This document shows positions 44,699 to 53,617 of a DNA stretch of 64,000 nt, piece after piece. This DNA comes from Saprospiraceae bacterium UBA1994 (GTDB lineage Bacteria > Bacteroidota > Bacteroidia > Chitinophagales > Saprospiraceae): the NCBI GenBank assembly GCA_002335865.1, contig DDCY01000029.1:322620-386619 (forward strand), given 5' to 3'. A program made the position numbers and the translations under genes. The stretch's first letter is position 1. Every line of letters starts with the position of its first letter. The notes below the pieces were generated by a model. The model did no database searches. It was not told the DNA's origin and worked only from the letters and a program-made list of their open reading frames with translations.

Positions 44699-45763
44699 AT
44701 GAAATTATTTAAATGTTACTTGTTAGGTTTTTCTTTATTGAGTGTCATGTTTTTGTCGTGCGGTGATGATGAAATTATAACAACTATTAATCCCGACCCA
44801 ATGACTGAAGAGCAGACATATGATAATGGTGTGCTTATAGTAAATGAAGGCCCTTTTAGTGGAGGATCGGCTACGTTAGATTTTCACGATATAGATAAAG
44901 ATACACTCTTGAGAAATGTGTATAGTACTGTCAATGATGGAAGAGTAATCGGTAGTATATTGCAATCTGTAACTGTAATAGGAGAAAATGCGTATTTAGT
45001 CGTAAATAACTCAGCTAAGATTGAAGTAGTGGATGCGATAACTATGGATTACAAGAATACAATTACAGGAGTATATGGTCCCAGGTATATAGTTGCCTTA
45101 AATAATAATGAAGCGGTAGTATCAGAGTGGGGATTAGATGGTCTGTCAGGTCAATTGAAAAAAATCAATCTGACTACTATGACTGTTTTAGACTCTGTAT
45201 CTGTTGCTGGTCCTGAACAAATGGTAATTTCTGATGGTAAGATATATGTTGCTAATTCTGGAGGATTTGGTGAGTCAAATGTAGTGTCTGTTCATGGCTT
45301 TGATTTAGTCCAGGAAATCGAAATTCCTGTGGGAAAACGTACTATTGATATAGTACAAGATTTAAATAATGATATTTGGGTTCTTAGTGGTGGTAGCTAT
45401 ACTGATGGTGACGGTGCTAGTCTCTGTCAAATAAAAAATAGTACCTCAGAAAACTGTATGACTTTAGGAGGATTTCCTAGCGATCTAATTATAGATGCTG
45501 ATGGCGCCAATCTATATTTTGTAGAGAATGGTGAAATCAAAACTGTAAATGTGAATAGCCCAACAATCAGTGGGGTAGTTTTAGTACCTAATATCACTGG
45601 AACCATTTACGGATTAGGATATGATGGTAATCATGGTGCCTTATATATAGGAACTACACCTGATTTTTCTTCAGAAAGTACTACACATGTAGTATATGAA
45701 AATGGTGATGCAAATATATCGTTTACTACAGGTGTATTGACCAATGGATATGTTTCTAGGTAA
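44699..45763 (+). CDS. surface beta-propeller lipoprotein, BtuG-like (DUF5074/YncE type)
   Basis: 354 aa with a lipoprotein signal ending VMFLSC (Cys about 21), then a DDEI... acidic stretch of the kind that sends Bacteroidota lipoproteins to the cell surface. The rest is repeated beta blades of a seven-bladed propeller: NGVLIVNEGPFSGGSATLDFHD, ENAYLVVNNSAKIEVVD, YIVALNNNEAVVSEWG, GKIYVANSG. In Bacteroides the propeller lipoprotein BtuG sits on BtuB and captures cobalamin with very high affinity. The gene order and riboswitch here make the same role likely, but direct B12 binding is inferred. Confidence 0.8.
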   Translation: MKLFKCYLLGFSLLSVMFLSCGDDEIITTINPDPMTEEQTYDNGVLIVNEGPFSGGSATLDFHDIDKDTLLRNVYSTVNDGRVIGSILQSVTVIGENAYLVVNNSAKIEVVDAITMDYKNTITGVYGPRYIVALNNNEAVVSEWGLDGLSGQLKKINLTTMTVLDSVSVAGPEQMVISDGKIYVANSGGFGESNVVSVHGFDLVQEIEIPVGKRTIDIVQDLNNDIWVLSGGSYTDGDGASLCQIKNSTSENCMTLGGFPSDLIIDADGANLYFVENGEIKTVNVNSPTISGVVLVPNITGTIYGLGYDGNHGALYIGTTPDFSSESTTHVVYENGDANISFTTGVLTNGYVSR

Positions 45764-45799
45764 TTTACTACTGTTATAGTTTGAATATCTTTAAGGCAT

Positions 45800-45843
45800 G
45801 GCCTTCTGTGATTTTGTGAGATTTCGCTGAAGGCCTTTTTTTT
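45800..45843 (+). terminator. intrinsic terminator after the B12 operon
   Basis: GGCCTTC pairs with GAAGGCC across a 22-base loop and is followed by a run of eight T. It closes the btuB-propeller operon 36 bases after the stop. Confidence 0.8.
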
Positions 45844-45917
45844 GGTCAAGATTTTGAATGTCGCACAAATAAGTCTTTTGTTTCTTTCCCAAAATTGTGA
45901 CTATTCTTTTGATGGTT

Positions 45918-46418
45918 TTATTTTCCTCGGAGTCCAAGTTCGATCACATTGGCTTTTTGAATGCCTCCAGCTTCTATTTCAAATTTAAGTATTGTCCTTA
46001 TTTTATGAAATCCATGATGACCATAGGCTCCTGGATTCATATGTAAAAGATCTAGATCTTTGTCTGGCATTACTCTAAGTATATGGGAGTGACCACATAT
46101 ATACAGATCTGGTTTAGTTTCTTCTAGTATTTTTTTAACTCTCTTGTAATATTTAGGAGTGTATCCTCCAATATGGGTCATAAAGATAGACATACCTGCA
46201 CATTCCCAGGATAAGTTAAGATCAAACTCATTTCTGACAGCAAGACCATCGATGTTGCCATATACAGCTCTGAAAGTACAAAGGTCTCTTACCTCCTTGA
46301 TACTCTTAAGAGATCCTATATCACCAGCATGCCAGATCTCGTCGCAATCTCGCAGATGCTTGATCATATCATTGCCGTCAAAACTATGGTTGTCAGAGAT
46401 AAGACCTATCTTTTTCAT
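45918..46418 (-). CDS. YfcE/MJ0936-family metallophosphoesterase
   Basis: 166 aa, a single calcineurin-like domain. The metal ligands are in the usual order: ISDNHSF (Asp-x-His), WHAGDIGS (Gly-Asp), VYGNIDG (Gly-Asn-x-Asp), THIGGY and CGHSH. Family members cleave phosphodiesters, sometimes cyclic nucleotides; the substrate here is open. Small size and lack of a signal peptide suggest a cytoplasmic enzyme. It converges with the B12 operon. Confidence 0.9.
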   Translation of the reverse strand: MKKIGLISDNHSFDGNDMIKHLRDCDEIWHAGDIGSLKSIKEVRDLCTFRAVYGNIDGLAVRNEFDLNLSWECAGMSIFMTHIGGYTPKYYKRVKKILEETKPDLYICGHSHILRVMPDKDLDLLHMNPGAYGHHGFHKIRTILKFEIEAGGIQKANVIELGLRGK

Positions 46419-46533
46419 ATTGTTATTTCTTTATTTCTATACATTGGAAACTAATGTATTGCTTTATTTTCGTTTAATCTGAACGTACTTTTAAGTCTTG
46501 CATTACTATCTTTACATCACAAGTATACATAAT

Positions 46534-46725
46534 ATGGCAAAATCAGATTACGCAAAAGCATTCGAAGAGCTACAAAATATAATAGCTAAACTCAATAGTG
46601 ACGAGATAGGCATAGACGATTTAAGTATTAAAGTCAAGAGAGCTCAAAAGCTTATTAAAGCCTGTAAATCGAAATTGCGTAACATAGAAGAAGATCTGCA
46701 CGATCTATTCGAAGAAGAGGAATAG
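46534..46725 (+). CDS. xseB: exodeoxyribonuclease VII small subunit
   Basis: 63 aa from ATG 46534 (MAKSDYAKAFEELQNIIAKL). The helical pattern with YxxAFEELQxIIxxL, IGIDDLSIKVKRAQKLIKACKSKL and a Glu-rich end is typical of XseB. An in-frame ATG at 46498 would add 12 unrelated residues and overlap the likely promoter (TATCTTTA at 46507). XseB binds the XseA large subunit to form the exonuclease that trims single-stranded DNA. No xseA is adjacent in the window. Confidence 0.88.
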   Translation: MAKSDYAKAFEELQNIIAKLNSDEIGIDDLSIKVKRAQKLIKACKSKLRNIEEDLHDLFEEEE

Positions 46726-46949
46726 TACTATTTGAAAATGGCATCATCTAAAGCATATACCATTCAGTCATATTATAATATATACTGATGAGAGTATCAC
46801 AGTAGCCCAAGAAAGAGTAAGGGATGTCCTTGCAATAGTAACAACTCTGAGTGATAAATGAAGGCCCACTAAACTTTTTCTATAACTTAGTAGTAAATCA
46901 TACTTATATTTTACTAGGACTTTGCGCATATACCCTGAATTCTTCATTG

Positions 46950-47972
46950 TCAATATAAGCCTCTCATAATACCCACTACATCATTTACTTCGTCATCACC
47001 GATATGCATATGTGTAACAAACCTTATCATTGTTTGTCCAAAAGCAGCACAGTTTATTCCTTTTGTCTTTAGCTTTTCAACTACTTCTTCAGATTGCAGT
47101 CCGTTTCCTAGTTCGAAGATGACTATATTGGTGTGTACTGGATACACAGATTGAATGTAATGCAGTTTCTCTATCTCTACTCCTAGTATTTTAGCTCTGT
47201 TGTTATCTTCTTTTAGACGTAATATATTATTGTCTAAAGCATATTCACAAGCTGCTGCTAAGTATCCTGCTTGGCGCATTCCTCCACCCATCACTTTACG
47301 GAATCTTCTGGCATCAGTGATTTTACCTTTTGGTCCGAGTAGGAGAGAACCAACAGGTGCACCTAAACCCTTAGATACACATATTGATATCGTTTCAAAT
47401 TCTGCACCAATGTCTTTTGGATCTTCATTAGTTTCTACAATTACATTGAAAAGTCTCGCACCATCCAAATGTAGGATTAACCCATTATCATCACAAACTT
47501 TTTTGATAGGTTGAACCTCATCAATTGTATAATATGATCCACCACCTTTGTTACATGAGTTCTCTAGTACAACGAGCTTACTAATTGGTAGCCAATCGTA
47601 TACTGGCTTGACAGCTGATTTAATTTGATCCGCGGTGATCTTGCCATATTGACCATGAATAAGATTTACAGCGACTCCGCTGTTGAATGCATATCCACCA
47701 GTCTCATACTGATATACATGAGAATAATGATCACATATTATCTCATCTAGCGGCTTAGTATTCACCTTGATAGCAATTTGATTGGTCATAGTTCCTGATG
47801 GACAGAATAAAGCAGCTTCCTTACCAAACATTGCAGCAGCCTTCTCCTGTAATCTATTTATGGTAGGATCTTCGCCAAATACATCGTCCCCTACTTCAGC
47901 AGAATACATATAATCTAGCATGCCTTTAGATGGCTTAGTGATAGTGTCAGAAATGAGGTTGATAATGTTCAT
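46950..47972 (-). CDS. ltaE: low-specificity L-threonine aldolase
   Basis: 340 aa from the ATG at 47972 (MNIINLISDTITKP); an ATG six codons earlier is less like the family. PLP fold type I enzyme: SDTITKPS and GDDVFGEDPT near the start, FCPSGTMTNQIAIKV for phosphate binding, LHLDGARLFN with the PLP-binding Asp, and CVSKGLGAPVGSLL near residue 200 with the Lys that holds PLP. It splits L-threonine or L-allo-threonine to glycine and acetaldehyde. Monocistronic. Confidence 0.94.
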   Translation of the reverse strand: MNIINLISDTITKPSKGMLDYMYSAEVGDDVFGEDPTINRLQEKAAAMFGKEAALFCPSGTMTNQIAIKVNTKPLDEIICDHYSHVYQYETGGYAFNSGVAVNLIHGQYGKITADQIKSAVKPVYDWLPISKLVVLENSCNKGGGSYYTIDEVQPIKKVCDDNGLILHLDGARLFNVIVETNEDPKDIGAEFETISICVSKGLGAPVGSLLLGPKGKITDARRFRKVMGGGMRQAGYLAAACEYALDNNILRLKEDNNRAKILGVEIEKLHYIQSVYPVHTNIVIFELGNGLQSEEVVEKLKTKGINCAAFGQTMIRFVTHMHIGDDEVNDVVGIMRGLY

Positions 47973-48264
47973 AATATATTGTTGTTTCAAACGTCAAGTT
48001 AGTGATATCGGAACGTAGGATGATGGTTATGATATTTTTTTTAATAATTTAGGACTTAGCGAATTTTCAATCGAAAAGGTGACCAAAGTCCATTATTACG
48101 GCAATTTAGGGCAAAAAAGGTTATTATTAATATGATTATTTTTTGTTTAAAATGAAAAAAAGTGATTAAAAATTAAACGAAATGTGGAAAGTTGCCTTTA
48201 TTTGCATCGTAGTAGAAATATTATTCTAATATTTCGCTTATTTAACAATATATATAACATTACA

Positions 48265-48459
48265 ATGAGTAACGGTACAGTAAAGTTTTTTAACAACGCA
48301 AAGGGATTCGGATTCATCACACCAGACGACGGTGGTAAAGATGTTTTTGTACACATTAACGGTCTTAACGGACTTTCAATCGATGAAGGAGACAAAGTTT
48401 CTTTCGATGTAGAAGAAGGACAAAAGGGGTTGAATGCGGTAAACGTGACTATGTCATAA
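48265..48459 (+). CDS. cold-shock protein (CspA family)
   Basis: 64 aa from ATG 48265. It contains GTVKFFNNAKGFGFITPDDGG (RNP1-like, KGFGFI) and DVFVHINGL (RNP2-like), the single-strand RNA/DNA-binding face of the OB-fold. The in-frame run back to 48184 is leader, not protein; a TTTATTTG box near 48197 would give a leader of about 60 bases, in keeping with the long leaders of cold-shock genes. A strong terminator follows. It acts as an RNA chaperone. Confidence 0.95.
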   Translation: MSNGTVKFFNNAKGFGFITPDDGGKDVFVHINGLNGLSIDEGDKVSFDVEEGQKGLNAVNVTMS

Positions 48460-48485
48460 GTATCAGTTCAGTTCTGAAATGATAT

Positions 48486-48517
48486 AAGCTCATCAACATT
48501 GTTGATGGGCTTTTTTT
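48486..48517 (+). terminator. intrinsic terminator after the cold-shock gene
   Basis: AAGCTCATCAAC pairs with GTTGATGGGCTT around an ATT loop and is followed by a run of T. It starts 27 bases after the stop. Confidence 0.9.
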
Positions 48518-48713
48518 ATGTTCTTTTCTGACTTAATAGAAGAGTTAAACGAATTTTAAATATTGATGGTGCTATTCTAAAGTACTTGTCCATATTGCGT
48601 CATTGCTTCAGGGCGAGTGACATTCTTAGTAACCACTATACTGAATGCATTGATGCTGTAAAGATATGAGATTTAAACGCTACTTTCGTATTAATTAAAG
48701 TTACGTAATAGAA

Positions 48714-50087
48714 ATGAGGAATATATTGATTATTGGTGCAGGAAGATCTGCTACATCATTGATAAAATATTTACTGGACAAATCTGAAAAAGAAGACCTA
48801 TTCATTACAATAGGTGATTTATCGATAGAAAGTGCCCAAAAGTTTAGTAATGGACACCCAAATGCAAAAGGAATCAAACTAGATGTTTTTGATGCTCCTC
48901 AAAGAAGTCAGGCTATCAAATTCTCGGATATAGTTATTTCTATGTTGCCAGCTCGCTTTCACATTGAAGTGGCAAAGGATTGTATTTTATACAAGAAACA
49001 TTTAGTGACAGCTTCTTACGTGAGTGATGAAATGCAAGCTTTGGATGAAGATGCTAAAGTAAACGGGTTGGTATTTATGAATGAAATTGGGGTTGATCCT
49101 GGAATAGATCACATGAGTGCGATGCAAGTAATAGATCGGATTCGAGATGCAGGAGGGATCATATTGATGTTTGAATCGTTTACTGGTGGGCTAATTGCTC
49201 CAGAAAGTGATAACAATCTTTGGCATTATAAATTTACATGGAATCCAAGAAACGTTGTTCTTGCAGGTCAAGGAGGTGCAGCTGAATTTATCCAAGAGGG
49301 GACGACTAAATATATTCCATATCACAGACTTTTCAGAAGAACGGAATTTTTGGATGTTGAAGGATATGGACGTTTTGAAGCATTGGCCAATAGGAATTCA
49401 TTGAAATACAGGAGCATTTATGGCCTAGAAGATGTCCTTACATTGTATAGAGGAACGATGCGAAGAGTTGGATTTAGTAAGGCTTGGAATATGTTTGTTC
49501 AACTTGGACTAACAGATGATTCTTATAAAATTGATAACTCTGAAGATCTGACTTATAGAGATTATATCAATCTTTTTCTGCCATATTCTCCTACAGATTC
49601 GGTAGAGTTGAAAATGAGGCATGCCTTGAGAATTGATCAAGATGATTTGATGTGGTATAAATTATTAGAACTGGATATTTTTAATGGAGTGAAGAAGATC
49701 GGTATTAAAAATGCTACTCCAGCTCAAGCACTTCAAAAAATATTAATGGAGAAGTGGAAATTGAATCCTAATGACAAAGATATGATCGTCATGTATCATA
49801 AGTTTGGCTATGAATTGAACGGCGAGAAACATCAGATTGACAGCAAAATGGTTTTGATAGGAGAAGATCAAACTTATACCGCGATGGCGGCGACAGTAGG
49901 TCTCCCTGTAGCAATGGCAGCACTCAAGATACTGAATAAAGAAATAACAACTCCTGGTGTTCAAAGACCAATAAACAAAGAAGTCTATATTCCTATATTG
50001 AATGAATTAGAAGAGTACGGTATTCATTTTAGAGAAGAAGAGGTCGAGTATTTTGGATACAATCTTGTAGGAGGTGTAAATGGTTAA
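48714..50087 (+). CDS. saccharopine dehydrogenase family protein
   Basis: 457 aa. The N-terminal Rossmann fold starts ILIIGAGRSATSLIKYL (GxGxxG-like) and DIVISMLPARFH; the middle has the family signature MNEIGVDPGIDHMSAMQVID (about 122-141), followed by the C-terminal substrate domain with LAGQGGAAEF. It resembles the LYS9/LysW-independent saccharopine reductase type (glutamate-forming) that links 2-aminoadipate semialdehyde and glutamate in lysine metabolism. Whether it runs in lysine breakdown or another reaction cannot be told; no lysine genes are adjacent. TACTTTCG at 48681 is a plausible -7 box. Confidence 0.88.
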   Translation: MRNILIIGAGRSATSLIKYLLDKSEKEDLFITIGDLSIESAQKFSNGHPNAKGIKLDVFDAPQRSQAIKFSDIVISMLPARFHIEVAKDCILYKKHLVTASYVSDEMQALDEDAKVNGLVFMNEIGVDPGIDHMSAMQVIDRIRDAGGIILMFESFTGGLIAPESDNNLWHYKFTWNPRNVVLAGQGGAAEFIQEGTTKYIPYHRLFRRTEFLDVEGYGRFEALANRNSLKYRSIYGLEDVLTLYRGTMRRVGFSKAWNMFVQLGLTDDSYKIDNSEDLTYRDYINLFLPYSPTDSVELKMRHALRIDQDDLMWYKLLELDIFNGVKKIGIKNATPAQALQKILMEKWKLNPNDKDMIVMYHKFGYELNGEKHQIDSKMVLIGEDQTYTAMAATVGLPVAMAALKILNKEITTPGVQRPINKEVYIPILNELEEYGIHFREEEVEYFGYNLVGGVNG

Positions 50088-50410
50088 TAGAAATTACTAA
50101 TAGGTGATATTGAGAGATGATAAAGGAAACATAGGTATAACAATAACACTAAAGTGTTAAAACAATTAATTTAAATAGCTTGACATTTTGTTAGTGATGG
50201 TTTGGTTACAATATTAAAATTCAGTTGCAATGTTTTAGTAAAAAAGTGAGGTGTAATTTTATTGAATATTTTAAGGCATTTTTAAAATTCTAGTTAATTT
50301 TATTAATACTTCAATTTTAACATAGTTTTATTCAAAAAAAATCCCTATAACATTAGTCATAGGGATGGTACTTTTATTATTTATGGCTTCCTTTCTAAAG
50401 TATTTGTTCT
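50088..50410 (-). other. 323-base gap between converging genes
   Basis: Very AT-rich. Apart from the trxA terminator at its right end I see only a small AACACTAAAGTGTT hairpin near 50146. No gene or promoter can be supported. Confidence 0.4.
50331..50367 (-). terminator. intrinsic terminator after trxA (minus strand)
   Basis: Read on the minus strand, ATCCCTAT pairs with ATAGGGAT around a 10-base loop and is followed by a run of T. It lies 45 bases downstream of the trxA stop. Confidence 0.85.
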
Positions 50411-50725
50411 TTATAGTAATCCATTTAATTTGCTTTCTAAAGACGCCTTGGTAGCTACTCCTACGTGTTTGTCTACCACTTCTCCGTCTTTGATGAATAG
50501 GATGGTAGGGATACTACGTACACCATATTTCATTGATACTTCAGGGTTGTCATCTACGTTTACTTTGCCGATAGTTGCTTTCCCTTCGTAGTCAGTTGAT
50601 AGCTCATCTATGATAGGAGTGACCATTTTACATGGTCCACACCATTCAGCCCAAAAATCTACGATTGCTACACCACCGCCTAAGGCTGCTTTTTCGAAGT
50701 TGCTATCTGTGAATTCAAATGCCAT
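50411..50725 (-). CDS. trxA: thioredoxin
   Basis: 104 aa, the normal size of bacterial thioredoxin. The active site WCGPC is at residues 28-32, the conserved cis-Pro lies in RSIPTILF, and the Asp of IVDFWAEW is in place. No signal peptide, so cytoplasmic. It reduces protein disulfides with electrons from thioredoxin reductase. A strong terminator follows; the upstream MBL-fold gene is separated by 136 bases. Confidence 0.97.
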   Translation of the reverse strand: MAFEFTDSNFEKAALGGGVAIVDFWAEWCGPCKMVTPIIDELSTDYEGKATIGKVNVDDNPEVSMKYGVRSIPTILFIKDGEVVDKHVGVATKASLESKLNGLL

Positions 50726-50861
50726 TGTCTTATTATTTATTTTATTAAGTAATTTTTTACTACAACTAGGTATTTATCGTAGTTATAAGTCTAACACAGC
50801 TAAAATACAAAAAGTTGCAGACCCAACTCTATATGTCTTTGATTGGATAGTTAAGAATTGT

Positions 50862-51722
50862 TTAGAGGATGTCTATCAATTCAACTGCTCGATCTAAAAC
50901 TACTCTGCCTTTATCGTTTTTAGTGAGTTGTGCCATCGCCATATCTTTATCATGTTCAAAGAATATTGTGTGGTTCCCATCTAATACTCTTTCGTATAAT
51001 GCCGCTTTCTCTCTCAATGTTTCTAGGGGCCGTATATCATAGCTCATAACATAAGGCATATTGATATGACAGTGTGATGGTAGAAGATCTGCTGTATAAA
51101 CCAAGTTGTGTCCATTCCCAAGATTGATAATGGGAACCATCATCTTATCAGTATGACAATCACTAAAGATCAGATTGATATGATCAGTAAAGTGAGTCTC
51201 TTCATTGATATCTATATATTTGAGTATACCGTGTTCTTTTAAGGGTAGGAAGTTCTCTTTAAGAAATGATGCTTTTTCCCTTTGATTGGGCTCGTAAGCC
51301 GCATAATAATGCAGTTCGTTGGTCCAATATGTAGCATTGGGAAATGTGGGAACTAGGTTTCCTTTTGAGTCCATCTCTACTGCTCCTCCTACATGATCAA
51401 AATGAAAATGAGTTAAGAGGACGTCTGTTATATCTTCTACATCAAATCCCGCATCTTTGAGAGATCCTTTAAGGTCATCGTCACCATGTGGATGAAAGTG
51501 TGACATGAATTTATCATCTTGTTTATTACCAATTCCTGTATCTATTAAGATCTTACGCTCGCCATCTTCTACGAGTAGACAGCGCATTGACCAAGTGCAA
51601 AGGTTGTCAATGTCAGGTTCGTTTAGTTTAGACCATAGTTTCTTAGGTACGACGCCAAACATAGCCCCCCCATCTAGTTTAAATTTTCCAGTCTCTATGA
51701 TATGTAGCTTTGGTGCTTTCAT
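50862..51722 (-). CDS. MBL-fold metallo-hydrolase
   Basis: 286 aa from the ATG at 51722 (MKAPKLHIIETG); an in-frame ATG at 51755 adds 11 polar residues. The metallo-beta-lactamase motif THFHFDHVGG (about 112-121) gives the first metal cluster. DCHTDKMMVPI and LVYTADLLPSHCHI provide later His/Asp ligands. ILIDTGIGNK precedes the motif as in lactonase-like and other hydrolases. The substrate is unclear. It is single and on the same strand as trxA. Confidence 0.88.
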   Translation of the reverse strand: MKAPKLHIIETGKFKLDGGAMFGVVPKKLWSKLNEPDIDNLCTWSMRCLLVEDGERKILIDTGIGNKQDDKFMSHFHPHGDDDLKGSLKDAGFDVEDITDVLLTHFHFDHVGGAVEMDSKGNLVPTFPNATYWTNELHYYAAYEPNQREKASFLKENFLPLKEHGILKYIDINEETHFTDHINLIFSDCHTDKMMVPIINLGNGHNLVYTADLLPSHCHINMPYVMSYDIRPLETLREKAALYERVLDGNHTIFFEHDKDMAMAQLTKNDKGRVVLDRAVELIDIL

Positions 51723-51847
51723 TGAATTACTTTTTTGATTGATAGGAGACCACAATGTTTCTGCACAAACTAAACTATATTAATTCAGTTTTATGTTAAA
51801 ACATAGTCTGAAAAGGCTATCCGTTACTTTTTCTTCGATTAGTCGTG

Positions 51848-52366
51848 CTAGAATCCAATGGCACCATTTCCTTCATTCTTGACAACATCTTTTAACTGGG
51901 TCATTCTAAGTGCAGTAATTGCCGCTTCCACACCCTTGTTACCAAATTTTCCTCCAGCTCTATCTTTAGCTTGCTGTTGGTCATTGGGTGTCAATACACC
52001 ATAGATTATAGGCTTATTACTCATTAGCCCTAGATTCATGATGCCCGATGCTACAGCAGTATTGATGTATTTGTCATGATCTGTTTCACCTTTGATAACA
52101 CAGCCTAAGCAGATTACTGTATCTAAGCTATACTTCGTCAGCAATAACTTAGCCCCCATAGGTAATTCGTAAGACCCTGGCACAGTAACGGTATGGATGT
52201 TTTTATCTTTTACATTGTGTTTCTTGAGGGTATCTATTGCACCTTGGAGTAAGGTGGCCGTGATATCTTCATTCCACTCAGATACAACAATTCCTACTTT
52301 GAGGTTATCTGCAGATTTAATGGCTTCGATTTTATACTTAGACAGGTTATTGTCTTTGCTGGACAT
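51848..52366 (-). CDS. ribH: 6,7-dimethyl-8-ribityllumazine synthase
   Basis: 172 aa. Recognised by IVVSEWNEDITATLL (substrate pocket Trp), VPGSYELPMGAKLLL, CLGCVIKGETDHDKYI with the catalytic His, and PIIYGVLTPNDQQQAKDRAGG. It joins 5-amino-6-ribitylaminouracil and dihydroxybutanone phosphate in riboflavin synthesis and usually forms a large shell-like complex. No other rib gene is present. A perfect TATCTTTG -7 box lies just upstream on the minus strand. Confidence 0.96.
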   Translation of the reverse strand: MSSKDNNLSKYKIEAIKSADNLKVGIVVSEWNEDITATLLQGAIDTLKKHNVKDKNIHTVTVPGSYELPMGAKLLLTKYSLDTVICLGCVIKGETDHDKYINTAVASGIMNLGLMSNKPIIYGVLTPNDQQQAKDRAGGKFGNKGVEAAITALRMTQLKDVVKNEGNGAIGF

Positions 52367-52394
52367 ATTTTCTATTTTATTTGAAATTTCAATA

Positions 52395-52402
52395 CAAAGA
52401 TA
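52395..52402 (-). promoter_or_regulatory. -7 promoter element (TATCTTTG) for ribH
   Basis: An exact TAnnTTTG match on the minus strand, 28 bases upstream of the ribH ATG at 52366. No TTG at the -33 distance. Confidence 0.45.
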
Positions 52403-52460
52403 GACAATTGGGTTATGATAGTGTTTAGAATATTTTGGAGAATCGGAAACAAAGAAATAT

Positions 52461-52494
52461 AAAAAAAGCCCAAATCAAATGATCTGAGCTTTTT
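52461..52494 (-). terminator. intrinsic terminator after the TPR gene (minus strand)
   Basis: Read on the minus strand, AAGCTCAGATCA pairs with TGATTTGGGCTT and is followed by a run of T. It is only 17 bases downstream of the TPR gene stop and separates it from ribH. Confidence 0.85.
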
Positions 52495-52511
52495 AATCTT
52501 TAAATACATTT

Positions 52512-53264
52512 TTACTTAAGCATAGCAGCATATCTTTCTGCTTCTCCTGCTTCATTACTTTCAGGATACTTGTTTATTATTGTTTCAAAAGCAGTTATTG
52601 CTTCTGGGTTGTTCCCTTGTACCTTGTTAAGGATAGCATATTTATATAAGTAATATGGAGTAAGGAAATCATTGTCCTCATAGTTAGCGGCTATCTTATA
52701 TAGACTTAAAGCTTTGTCATAGTTTTTAGACTCTGCATAAGCATCACCAAGAGCACCTGCTTTCATGATAGATGTAATATCATCATTAGACCTGTAACTT
52801 TCTAAGTAGTTGATTGCATCTTCTGTTCTTCCTAAGTTTAGGTAAGAAATTCCAGCATAGTATTTAGCTAAATTCCCAGATTTAGTGCTTCCATAGTTAT
52901 CTATAATGTCCAAAAATCCTTCAAAGCCACCACCTGGATTTTCAAGTGCAAGGATAAACGAATCTTGAGCAAATTGCTCCTGCGCTTTGTAGATAGCTTC
53001 CATTGCAGCTGCTTCTTTCGGAGCTTTAAATCCAAATGAATAAGCTAAATAACCACCAAGAAGTAATACACCACCTACTATGAGTATTAGTATTGAACTT
53101 TGGTGTTTTTCAAAAAAATCTTGAGCAACTTCCTTTACTTCGACAATATCTACTAGTGTTTCATCACCACCGTCTACATATTCGCCAAATTCATTAATCT
53201 CGCCACTATTTTTACCTTGGGTAGGATTGACGTATTGCTTTCTTTTCTTTTTATCTCTTGCCAT
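52512..53264 (-). CDS. membrane-anchored tetratricopeptide repeat protein
   Basis: 250 aa from the ATG at 53264 (MARDKKKRKQYVN); the promoter leaves this as a better start than the ATG at 53276. A charged cytoplasmic N-terminus (about 1-58) leads to one membrane helix (about 59-80, SILILIVGGVLLLGGYLAYSF). The rest faces outward and has three or four TPR units (SGNLAKYYAGISYLNLGRTEDAINYLE, GDAYAESKNYDKALSLYKIAA, NPEAITAFETIINKYPES). The layout is like YfgM, a helper at the Sec translocon, but that identity is not shown. Confidence 0.85.
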   Translation of the reverse strand: MARDKKKRKQYVNPTQGKNSGEINEFGEYVDGGDETLVDIVEVKEVAQDFFEKHQSSILILIVGGVLLLGGYLAYSFGFKAPKEAAAMEAIYKAQEQFAQDSFILALENPGGGFEGFLDIIDNYGSTKSGNLAKYYAGISYLNLGRTEDAINYLESYRSNDDITSIMKAGALGDAYAESKNYDKALSLYKIAANYEDNDFLTPYYLYKYAILNKVQGNNPEAITAFETIINKYPESNEAGEAERYAAMLK

Positions 53265-53276
53265 AATGCGTATCAA

Positions 53277-53617
53277 AAATTTTTGCGAAGATAAGTATTC
53301 TTAATAAATCACAACCTTTTTGAACAAATATAATTGCGATTACCTTACACTATACTTGATTGTGATTAATGTCGTACTGATCTGATTTACATATTGGTAT
53401 GTATTATTAGTTTTGAAATAGTAACATCTTAAGAGTAAACCTGCTTTAAATTAGGGAGACGATACTACGTGCTATCCTACTACAAGGTTGTATATGGAGC
53501 ATGTTTTGAGTCTAAATAAGTTGTTGTAAGTAGCTGTAACTGTTGCGGTGGCTGGTTGTATAAAATCAGAAATAATGAGTTTTTATGTTTCTATTTTTCT
53601 ACGGAAAAGCTAGAAAC
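53277..53617 (-). other. 341-base gap upstream of the TPR gene
   Basis: It holds the TPR gene promoter at its left end. The remainder is AT-rich, with stop codons in all frames on the plus strand; a minus-strand piece of about 40 open codons does not look like a known protein. No terminator for porT is apparent. Confidence 0.35.
53286..53314 (-). promoter_or_regulatory. complete promoter upstream of the TPR gene (minus strand)
   Basis: On the minus strand TTG (53312-53314), an 18-base spacer and TATCTTCG (53286-53293). Transcription would begin near 53280, leaving a leader of about 16 bases before ATG 53264. Confidence 0.55.

Noticed and set aside
46768..46953. Minus-strand frame of 61 codons after ltaE, and a plus-strand frame (HIPFSHIIIYTDESITVAQERV) in the same place
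   Set aside because: Neither has a start context, promoter or recognisable domain. The two frames lie on opposite strands of the same short AT-rich gap, so at most one could be real.
48184..48264. N-terminal extension of the cold-shock protein
   Set aside because: Cold-shock proteins of this family begin at the MSNGTVKFF position; the upstream part is the mRNA leader.
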